64,000 nt of DNA from Polytrichum commune (taxonomy: Eukaryota; Streptophyta; Polytrichopsida; Polytrichales; Polytrichaceae), in NCBI GenBank assembly GCA_950295325.1, contig OX485805.1, positions 33,157,501 through 33,221,500 of the forward strand, read 5' to 3'. The notes under the pieces are model-generated. The model made no database searches, was not told the DNA's origin, and worked only from the letters and a program-made list of their open reading frames with translations. Shown here piece by piece: positions 9,401 through 17,752 of the stretch; the stretch's first letter is position 1; each line of letters begins with the position of its first letter. The translations under genes were made by a program, and so were the position numbers.

Positions 9401-10458
9401 CGCGATATGAGTTTGCTCACCGAAAGCAAGTTGGAATGCAAGTCGGGCACGTGAAGCACGTCGTGCATTCTAATGCTCCGTGCACGACCCTTCACACGTG
9501 TTTCCACTAGGATGGAGCCTTTGCCTAGGACCTCTACGATGCCATTGTCACCCATAAACACTTTACGGCCCGAAATGGATTCGTACGTGTCGAAAAATTG
9601 CTTATGCGGTGTCATGTGGTTCGAGGCCCCCGAATCAACTATCCATCTAGTGGTGGAGGTTTTAGACGCCCCATCTCTCACAACAAATGCAAAATCATCG
9701 CTCGACCTCGCGACGTTGGCATTCACCTTGCGTTTCAATCGACAATTGCGAGCGAGGTGGCCCAACTTACCACAATTGTAGCACCTCGGGCCGTCGCCTC
9801 GCCTCTCGTTGTTGTCGAACGTGCGAGGTTGGCGGGACAACATGGCCGCATCGTCTCCTTGAGGCTCCTTCTCCTTCCTCTTGGACACCTCGTGCATGAG
9901 ACGTGCGGTGATGAAATCCAACGTGAGGTCCTTCATGGGGCGCGTCTCCAACGCCGTGATCAAATGGTCGAATGAAGGCGGTAGGCTATCGAGCAAGGTC
10001 ATGACCACATCCTCGTCCTTCATTGGCACCTCCAAGCATGTGAGTTGGTCGGCGAGAGATTTTACCTTGTTGATGTGGTCGAGGATGTCGGCGCCTTCGT
10101 CCATCTTGATGGTGAAAAACTTGCGCCTAATGAACAAGATGTTGGACAAGCTTTTGGTTTCGTGGATGTTGCACAACGTCTTCCACGCTTCCGCCGGTCC
10201 TTTACACCCTTTGATGTGCGCCAACTCCTTGTCCACCAAGCTCGTGGCAATGATGGCGAAGGCTTTCTTGCATCGACGCTCGTACGCCTTCTTCACCTCG
10301 TCGCTCGCCGTGGACGGTGGCGGCAACTCCGAACCCTCCACGATCTCCCAAAGGTCTTTGGTGGACATCACCATCTCCAACTTGAACTTGTAGAGGTTGA
10401 AGTTGTCGCCGCCGAACTTGTCGAGCGTGATGTGGCCATCGCCCTCACTAGAAGCCAT
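6478..10458 (-). CDS. copia Gag-Pol polyprotein, MASSEG subfamily, C-terminus lost
   Basis: The minus-strand ORF starts at ATG 10458 (MASSEGDG) and stays open for 1326 codons. It holds Gag, the CCHC knuckle (CYNCGKLGHLARNC), protease WIVDSGAS, the integrase DD35E motifs, RT YVDD and RNase H. It runs off at VADILT into the neighbouring LTR, ending VRK and stop at 6478, and so lacks the last 25-30 residues (KALARDRHE onward), its polypurine tract and its 3' LTR. All known catalytic residues are present, but without a 3' end the copy cannot move by itself. Its 3' end may be the piece at 692-926, split off when the 927-6490 element inserted. Confidence 0.88.
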   Translation of the reverse strand: MASSEGDGHITLDKFGGDNFNLYKFKLEMVMSTKDLWEIVEGSELPPPSTASDEVKKAYERRCKKAFAIIATSLVDKELAHIKGCKGPAEAWKTLCNIHETKSLSNILFIRRKFFTIKMDEGADILDHINKVKSLADQLTCLEVPMKDEDVVMTLLDSLPPSFDHLITALETRPMKDLTLDFITARLMHEVSKRKEKEPQGDDAAMLSRQPRTFDNNERRGDGPRCYNCGKLGHLARNCRLKRKVNANVARSSDDFAFVVRDGASKTSTTRWIVDSGASNHMTPHKQFFDTYESISGRKVFMGDNGIVEVLGKGSILVETRVKGRARSIRMHDVLHVPDLHSNLLSVSKLISRGLKVHFNSLGCVVRASNGEMLAVASLESNLYQLDTKVMHEAETSSLAHSEANSHPLELWHKRLGHLNANSVKSLQTMVSGMDVRAVPNDVHSFACEGCVQGKQARRPFPTEGGTRATKILELVHSDVCGPMKTPSIGGARYFLTFIDDFSRKIWVYVLKSKSEVLARFKEWKTLVERQSEHVVKVLRTDNGGEYISKAFDDFLSKHGIARQNSSPYTPQQNGVAERANRTIVEMARSMIHAQRLGHEFWAEAVCNAVYVRNRCPTKAVEGKTPEEAWSGRMPHVSHMRVFGCVAYAKVPDQRRTKLDAKGVKCLFLGYCEGTKAYRLICLETKKIIKSPDVVFFEDKTHLEDCPSGSVDETPAVKVDISAKSDVDESEANGDDPLEELDIEEEEDAEANIPATKSTRSAEASKLDYGKKPATKAPPPPQHSNETMGHSRYPDRARKPLGEWWKNHIPPPQDKEHANMATIGEPRNVREAIESSDASEWELAMQEEFESLIANGTWELTPLPKGRKAVKCKWVFKTKKDARGVVVRFKARLVAKGCSQVEGVDFSETFAPVAKFNTIRVILALAAAMGLEIHQMDVKTAFLNGELDVVIYMEQPEGFVQKGREHLVCKLRKTLYGLKQSGRAWYECIDVFFVNKGFTRSHADHSLYVLQTCNYIVIVIIYVDDLVILSDDVDMINELKASLEREFEMSDLGELHFFLGVHFERDRRSRTITMHQRSYIETILERFGMSDCKPIATPLDTKTSLPKLSDDEHEEHLHEMKDVPYQEAVGSLMYAMVATRPDLAFAVSVVSRYMSKPGPMHWMAVKRIMRYLKGTLYMKLRIGGNHINVKGYSDADWAGDVENRRSTSGYVFFVGEGAVSWNSKRQQTVAQSTMEAEYMAMNRCTREAIWLRQLMEDVGCVQEEATTIMCDNQGSMALAKNPTNHDRSKHIDVQHHFIREKIENKIVELEYCPTQYMVADILTVRK

Positions 10459-11454
10459 TTTGCAACTCAAATGCAAGCTCCCACTCACTTAATGTACCAC
10501 GAGGGCTAAAAAACCCGCGAAAATTTTAGAATTTGATTTTAAACTTTGGAATTAATTCAAGGTTCTCACACACTCAAGTCAGCACCTTTCCACTCCAAAG
10601 CTAAGCCAAATGACTACATAACCATCAAAAAGCCAAAACTAAGCCTTTTGGAACTCAAAACACCTCAAAGTTAGTTTTGAATGGATGGATCTCTCAAGTC
10701 AGCACCTTTCCACTCCAAAACTAAGCCAAATAACTACATAACCATCAAAAAACCACAACTAAGCTTTTTGGAACTCAAAACACCTCAAAGTTAGTCTTGA
10801 ATGGATGGATCTCTCAAGTCAGCACCTTTCCACTCCAAAACTAAGCCAAATAACTACATAACCATCAAAAAGCCACAACTAAGCCTTTTGGAACTCAAAA
10901 CACCTCAAAGTTAGCATAGAATGGATGGATCTCTCAAGTCAGCACCTTTCCACTCCAAAACTAAGCTTAATAACTACATAACCATCAAAAAGCCACACCT
11001 AAGCCTTTTGGAACTCAAAACACCTCAAAGTAAGCATAGAATGGATGGATCTCTCAAGTCAGCACCTTTCCACTCCAAAGCTAAGCCAAATGACTACATA
11101 ACCATCAAAAAGCCAAAACTAAGCCTTTTGGAACTCAAAACACCTCAAAGTTAGTTTTGAATGGATGGATCTCTCAAGTCAGCACCTTTCCACTCCAAAA
11201 CTAAGCCAAATAACTACATAACCATCAAAAAACCACAACTAAGCTTTTTGGAACTCAAAACACCTCAAAGTTAGTCTTGAATGGATGGATCTCTCAAGTC
11301 AGCACCTTTCCACTCCAAAACTAAGCTTAATAACTACATAACCATCAAAAAGCCACAACTAAGCCTTTTGGAACTCAAAACACCTCAAAGTAAGCATAGA
11401 ATGGATGGATCTCTCAAGTTAGCACCTTTCCACTCCAAAACTAAGCCAAATAAC
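10459..11454 (-). repeat. reversed leader with 120-bp type A array (about 7.4 units)
   Basis: The 5' untranslated leader of the minus-strand copy holds 120-bp units from about 10570 to 11454. Variant bases (CCAAATGAC, CCAAATAAC, CTTAATAAC and others) repeat every four units: the unit at 10581 is the same as the unit at 11061. This indicates a 480-bp higher-order repeat. The array is cut at 11454 by an LTR. Confidence 0.88.
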
Positions 11455-11646
11455 TATTGGGAAATGAGAGGAGAAAGCAAAGAGATCAGCGTAGAATGGT
11501 AGAACACAACACACAAGGATTGCATACAATGGAGAGAGTGATAAGCTCCTCCCCTTATGCCTTTATTTATATGTGTAGGTTAGGACCAGCCGTGACAACC
11601 CATATGGGACAATGTCACCGATGCAACCTAACACTACCTTCCAATA
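11455..11646 (-). repeat. copia LTR (A type), reverse
   Basis: Complete 192-bp LTR, reverse orientation. It is followed by the reversed polypurine tract CTCCCACTTTGC, so it is the 3' LTR of the pol fragment to its right. It inserts into the leader array with left flank ATAAC; no matching duplicate is visible. Confidence 0.88.
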
Positions 11647-12353
11647 CTCCCACTTTGCAAGGTGGCATTGTACTCCAACCCCATTATTTCACTTAACATC
11701 TTATGCCTATCCCTCGCTAAAGCCTTTGTAAGAATATCCGCTACCATATATTGCGTTGGACAATATTCTAGCTCTACAACATTGTTTTCAATTTTCTCTC
11801 TAATAAAATGATGTTGCACATCTATATGTTTTGACCTATCATGGTTGGTTGGGTTCTTAGCTAATGCCATAGAACCTTGGTTGTCGCACATCATGGTTGT
11901 CGCCTCCTCTTGTGCACAACCTACATCCTCCATTAGTTGCCTTAGCCAAATGGCCTCCCTCGTGCATCGGTTCATGGCCATGTACTCCGCCTCCATTGTG
12001 GATTGAGCCACCGTTAGTTGTCGTTTGCTATTCCACGTCACGGCCCCGTCTCCAACGAAGAAAACGTATCCGGAGGTAGACCTTCGGTTTTCCACATCGC
12101 CGGCCCAATCCGCGTCCGAATAACCTTTAAGGTTTATGTGTTGTCCTCCGATGCGCAACCTCATATCAATGGTGCCTTTCAAGTATCTCATGATTCGTTT
12201 CACGGCCATCCAATGCATCGGACCCGGTTGCGACATAAACCGACTTACCACGCTTACCGCGAATGCGAGGTCCGGTCTCGTGGCCACCATTGCGTACATC
12301 AACGACCCCACCGCCCTTTGGTACGGAATGTCCTTCATTTCGTGTGAATGCTT
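11634..12353 (-). pseudogene. copia pol 3' fragment (late RT and RNase H)
   Basis: The minus-strand frame is open from 12353 to the stop at 11634-11636. It encodes the end of RT (DIPYQRAVGSLMYAMVATRPDLAFAV) and the whole RNase H of the MASREN subfamily. Gag, protease, integrase and the RT active site are missing because the next LTR begins at 12354. The frame is intact but the piece is orphaned. Confidence 0.85.
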
Positions 12354-12545
12354 TATTGGAAGATAGTGTTAGGTTGCATCGGTGACATTGTCCCATATGG
12401 GTTGTCTACGCTGGTCCTAACCCATACATATAAATAAAGGCATAAGGGGAGGAGGTAATCACTCTCTCCATTGTATGCAACCATTGTGTATTGTGTTCTT
12501 GCTTGCTACGCTGATCTCTTTGCTTCTTCCTCTCATTTCCCAATA
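12354..12545 (+). repeat. copia LTR (B type) with PBS and leader start
   Basis: This complete LTR is followed by the primer-binding site (12546-12559) and about 230 bp of leader. It appears identical to the LTRs at 22658, 28607 and 31597 (GGAGGAGGTAATC and CTTGCTTGC variants). It is the 5' LTR of the deletion derivative to its right. Confidence 0.9.
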
Positions 12546-15500
12546 GGTTATGGGCCCACTTTGCTTTAGAGCTTAGAGATCAACTTAGGAAGAGGTAGGA
12601 GAGAGCCGGATCTGATCGGAGGCGATTTGGAGGTGTTTCAAGCTTTTGGTGGAGTTTTGGAGTTTTGGAGCACTTTTGGAGCGCCTTGGAGCATTCTTGG
12701 ACACTTGGACCAGCGTGGAGGACACCTTAGGTTGAGGTTCATTGTATCTTGAGTGTTTATGTGAGATCGATTCGCATTTTGAGGGTTTGAAAGTGCATTT
12801 CAACACGTTGGGATGCGTGGTGAGGGCGAGCAACGGCGAGATGTTGGCCGTGGCGTCGTTGGAGTCCAATTTGTACCAATTGGACACGAAGGTGATGCAT
12901 GAGGCCGAAACGAGTTCTTTGGCGCATTCGGAGGCCAACTCGCATCCTTTGGAGCTTTGGCACAAGAGGTTGGGGCATCTCAACGCCAATAGCGTGAAAT
13001 CGCTCCAAACCATGGTGAGCGGCATGGACGTGCAAGCGGTGCCGAACGACGTGCATTCGTTCGCGTGCGAAGGATGCGTCCAAGGCAAGCAAGCGAGGCG
13101 TCCGTTTCCCACGGAGGGAGGCACCCGCGCCACCAAGATCTTGGAGCTCGTGCATTCCGACGTGTGCGGGCCGATGAAAACGCCGTCCATCGGAGGCGCA
13201 AGGTATTTTCTCACCTTCATCGACGATTTTTCGCGCAAGATTTGGGTGTATGTGCTCAAATCCAAGAGCGAGGTGTTGGCAAGGTTCAAAGAATGGAAAA
13301 CCTTGGTGGAGAGGCAATCGGAACACGTAGTGAAGGTCCTTAGGACGGATAACGGCGGGGAATACATTTCTAAGGCATTCGATGATTTTTTAAGCAAACA
13401 TGGCATCGCACGCCAAAATTCTTCACCTTACACGCCGCAACAAAACGGGGTGGCCGAACGGGCCAATCGCACCATCGTGGAGATGGCGCGGTCCATGATT
13501 CATGCCCAACGCCTCGGCCACGAATTTTGGGCGGAGGCGGTGTGCAATGCGGTGTACGTGCGCAACCGGTGTCCCACGAAGGCCGTGGAAGGTAAGACGC
13601 CCGAGGAAGCGTGAAGCGGGAGGATGCCGCACGTGTCCCACATGCGCGTGTTCGGTTGCGTGGCTTATGCGAAGGTGCCGGATCAACGGCGGACGAAGTT
13701 GGACGCCAAGGGCGTCAAGTGTTTGTTCCTCGGATATTGCGAAGGCACGAAGGCGTACCGGCTCATTTGCTTGGAGACGAAGAAAATCATCAAGAGTCCG
13801 GACGTGGTGTTTTTCGAGGACAAAACGCATTTGGAGGATTGTCCAAGTGGGAGCATGGACGAAACACCGGCGGTCAAGGTGGACATATCCGCCAAATCGG
13901 ACGTGGACGAGTCGGAGGCCAACGGCGACGATCTTTTGGAGGACCTCGACATCGAGGAGGAGGAGGAGGATGCGGAGGCCAACATTCCGGCCATGAAATC
14001 CACTCGTAACGCGGAGGCATCGAAACTTGACTACGGTAAGAAACCCGCAACCAAAGCACCTCCACCACCGCAACATAGCAATGAAACCATGGGCCATTCT
14101 AGGTATCCGAATAGGGCACGCAAACCGCTCGGGGAATGGTGGAAGAACCACATTCCACCGCCCCAAGACAAAGAGCATGCAAACATGGCAAGCATCGGGG
14201 AACCTAGGAATGTGAGAGAGGCCATTCAATCGAGTGATGCGAGCGAGTGGGAGTTGGCTATGCAAGAGGAGTTCGAATCTCTCATTGCCAATGGTACGTG
14301 GGAGTTAACTCCGTTGCCGAAGGGCCGCAAGGCCGTGAAGTGCAAATGGGTGTTTAAAACGAAAAAGGATGCGAGAGGCGTGGTGGTTCGTTTCAAAGCA
14401 AGGTTAGTAGCAAAGGGGTGCTCGCAAGTGGAAGGCGTAGACTTTAGCGAAACCTTTGCACCGGTGGCCAAATTCAACACCATTCGAGTCATACTCGCAT
14501 TGGCGGCGGCCATGGGCTTGGAGATACATCAAATGGACGTCAAGACCGCATTCTTGAACGGCGAATTGGACGTGGTGATCTACATGGAGCAACCGGAGGG
14601 GTTCGTGCAAAAAGGCCGAGAGCATCTCGTATGCAAGTTGAGGAAAACGCTCTACGGATTGAAGCAATCCGGACGAGCATGGTACGAATGCATTGACGTG
14701 TTCTTTGTGAACAAAGGCTTTACGAGGAGCCATGCGGATCACTCGTTGTATGTTTTGCAAACTTGCAACTACATTGTGATTGTCATCATATATGTGGACG
14801 ACCTCGTGATTTTGTCGGACGACGTGGACATGATCAACGAGTTGAAGGCTAGCCTCGAGCGCGAATTCGAGATGAGCGACCTCGGCGAGTTGCATTTCTT
14901 CCTCGGCGTTCATTTCGAGAGGGATAGGAGGTCGCGCACCATCACCATGCATCAACGAAGCTACATCGAAACCATTTTGGAGCGATTCGGCATGAGTGAT
15001 TGCAAGCCCATCGCAACCCCGCTCGACACCAAGACATCGTTGCCGAAGCTTTCGGATGACGAGCACGAAGAGCATTTGCACGAAATGAAGGACGTTCCAT
15101 ACCAAGAGGCGGTGGGGTCGTTGATGTACGCCATGGTGGCCACAAGACCGGACCTCGCATTTGCGGTAAGCGTGGTAAGCCGGTATATGTCGAAACCGGG
15201 TCCGATGCATTGGATGGCGGTCAAACGGATCATGCGCTACTTGAAGGGCACCTTAGATATGAAGTTGCGCATCGGAGGCAATCATATTAACGTCAAAGGG
15301 TATTCGGATGCGGATTGGGCCGGCGATGTGGAAAACCGTAGGTCTACGTCCGGGTACGTATTCTTTGTCGGAGAGGGAGCCGTTTCGTGGAATAGCAAAC
15401 GGCAACAAACGGTGGCACAATCAACAATGGAGGCGGAGTACATGGCCATGAACCGATGCACGAGGGAGGCCATTTGGCTAAGGCAATTGATGGAGGATGT

Positions 15501-15672
15501 AGGTTGTGTACAAGAGGAGGCGACGACCATCATGTGCGACAACCAAGGTTCTATGGCATTAGCTAAGAACCCAACCAACCATGATAGGTCGAAGCATATA
15601 GATGTGCAACACCATTTCATTAGAGAAAAGATTGAAAACAAAATTGTAGAGTTAGAATATTGTCCAACGCAA
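12546..15672 (+). pseudogene. copia deletion derivative: leader fused to pol, with nonsense codon
   Basis: The leader (12546-12782) runs straight into pol at an 8-bp microhomology GGGTTTGA (12783-12790). This deletes the repeat array, all of Gag and the protease. Pol then continues through pre-integrase (GLKVHFN), integrase, RT and most of RNase H in one frame, broken by TGA at 13612-13614 where related copies have TGG (Trp). The copy ends at CPTQ and fuses through GCAA (15669-15672) to a reversed LTR fragment. Catalytic motifs survive, but there is no start, Gag or protease, so it is inactive. Confidence 0.88.
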
Positions 15673-15831
15673 AGAGATCAGCGTAGGAAGCAAGAACACA
15701 ATACACAATGGTTGCATACAATGGAGAGAGTGATTAGCTCCTCCCCTTATGCCTTTATTTATATGTATGGGTTAGGACCAGCGTAGACAACCCATATGGG
15801 ACAATGTCACCGATGCATTGCCGAAGGGCCG
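15669..15831 (-). mobile_element. truncated reverse LTR plus 14-bp pol patch
   Basis: Positions 15669-15817 are the middle of a reversed LTR lacking both ends. Then TTGCCGAAGGGCCG (15818-15831) is an exact pol sequence from about 225 bp upstream of the pol sequence that resumes at 15832 (AATTGCACG). Such a chain of short joins looks like template switching or end-joining with filler. Confidence 0.75.
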
Positions 15832-17057
15832 AATTGCACGTGGTCATCTACATGGAGCAACCGGAGGGGTTTGTCCAAAAAGGGCGAGAGCACCTCGTAT
15901 GCAAGTTGGGGAAATCGCTCTACGGATTGAAGCAATCCGGACGAGCGTGGTACGAGTGCATTCACATATTCTTTGTGAACAAAGGCTTTACGAGGAGCCA
16001 TGCGGACCACTCGTTGTACGTGTTACAAACTTGCCACTACATTGTGATCGTAATCATATATGTAGACGACCTCATCATCTTGGCAAGCAACGTGGACGTG
16101 ATCAACGAGTTGAAATCTAGCCTCGAGAAGGAGTTCGAGATGAGCGACCTCGGCGAGTTGCATTTCTTCCTCGGAGTCCATTTCGAGCGGGATAGGAGGA
16201 CGCGCACCATCACCATGCATCAACGAAGCTACATCGAAACCATTTTGGAGCGATTCGGCATGAGTGATTGCAAGCCCATCTCAACCCCGCTCGACACCAA
16301 GACCTCATTGGCGAAGCTTTCGGAGGAGGAATATGAGAAGCATTCACACGAAATGAAGGACATTCCGTACCAAAGGGCGGTGGGGTCGTTGATGTACGCA
16401 ATGGTGGCCACGAGACCGGACCTCGCATTCGCGGTAAGCGTGGTAAGTCGGTTTATGTCGCAACCGGGTCCGATGCATTGGATGGCCGTGAAACGAATCA
16501 TGAGATACTTGAAAGGCACCATTGATATGAGGTTGCGCATCGGAGGACAACACATAAACCTTAAAGGTTATTCGGACGCGGATTGGGCCGGCGATGTGGA
16601 AAACCGAAGGTCTACCTCCGGATACGTTTTCTTCGTTGGAGACGGGGCCGTGACGTGGAATAGCAAACGACAACTAACGGTGGCTCAATCCACAATGGAG
16701 GCGGAGTACATGGCCATGAACCGATGCACGAGGGAGGCCATTTGGCTAAGGCAACTAATGGAGGATGTAGGTTGTGCACAAGAGGAGGCGACAACCATGA
16801 TGTGCGACAACCAAGGTTCTATGGCATTAGCTAAGAACCCAACCAACCATGATAGGTCAAAACATATAGATGTGCAACATCATTTTATTAGAGAGAAAAT
16901 TGAAAACAATGTTGTAGAGCTAGAATATTGTCCAACGCAATATATGGTAGCGGATATTCTTACAAAGGCTTTAGCGAGGGATAGGCATGAGATGTTAAGT
17001 GAAATAATGGGGTTGGAGTACAATGCCACCTCGCAAAGTGGGAGTATTGGAAGGTAG
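15832..17057 (+). pseudogene. copia pol 3' half (RT to RNase H), MASREN subfamily
   Basis: The frame is open from ELHVVIYMEQPEGF to the stop in the following LTR. It includes RT with YVDD and all of RNase H (SDADWAG, MEAEYMA, CDNQGS). Everything 5' of this point is missing. The first 147 bp are an inverted, near-identical copy of 17753-17899. This and the flank pattern mark it as one side of an inversion, the rest of the element being the minus-strand gag-pol at 17753-20735. Confidence 0.85.
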
Positions 17058-17236
17058 TGTTAGGTTGCATCGGTGACATTGTCCCATATGGGTTGTCACG
17101 GCTGGTCCTAACCTACACATATAAATAAAGGCATAAGGGGAGGAGCTAACCACTCTCTCCATTGTATGCAACCATTGTGTATTGTGTTCTTGCTTCCTAC
17201 GCTGATCTCTTTGCTTCTTCCTCTCATTTCCCAATA
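17045..17236 (+). repeat. copia LTR with recombinant structure (A-type U3, B-type R/U5)
   Basis: The 192-bp LTR has the A-type first half (GGTAGTG, GTCACGGC, CCTACACATATAAATA) but the B-type second half (CAACCATTGTG, CTTCCTACGCTGATCTC). It is the 3' LTR of the pol fragment before it. Right flank is CTTTC, the reverse complement of the GAAAG flank at 22121-22125. Confidence 0.85.
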
Positions 17237-17752
17237 CTTTCCACTCCAAAACTAAGCTTAATAACTACATAACCGTCAAAAAGCCACACCTAAGCCTTTT
17301 GGAACTCAAAACACCTCAAACCCTCAAAATGCGAATCGATCTCACATAAACATTCAAGATACAATGAACCTCAACCTAACGTGTCCTCCACGCTGGTCCA
17401 AGTGTCCAAGAATGCTCCAAGGCGCTCCAAAAGTGGTCCAAAACTCCAAAACTCCACCAAAAGCTTGAAACACCTCCAAATCGCCTCCGATCAGATCCGG
17501 CTCTCTCCTACCTCTTCCTAAGTTGATCTCTAAGCTCTAAGGCAAAGTGGGCCCATAACCTATTGGGAAATGAGAGGAAGAAGCAAAGAGATCAGCGTAG
17601 CAAGCAAGAACACAATACACAATGGTTGCATACAATGGAGAGAGTGATTAGCTCCTCCCCTTATGCCTTTATTTATATGTATGGGTTAGGACCAGCGTAG
17701 ACAACCCATATGGGACAATGTCACCGATGCAACCTAACACTATCTTGCAATA
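17237..17752 (-). mobile_element. reversed leader, PBS (17547-17560) and 5' LTR (17561-17752)
   Basis: Part of one 120-bp unit, the unique leader and the reversed primer-binding site GTGGGCCCATAACC lead into a complete reverse B-type LTR. This is the 5' end of a host element. Its leader was interrupted after CTTTC (GAAAG in its own sense), and the continuation lies at 22121. Confidence 0.85.

Noticed and set aside
11455-17236. One simple nested element inserted in the minus-strand leader
   Set aside because: Flanks ATAAC and CTTTC do not match and the interior is a chain of unrelated pieces; the CTTTC flank instead pairs with GAAAG at 22121.
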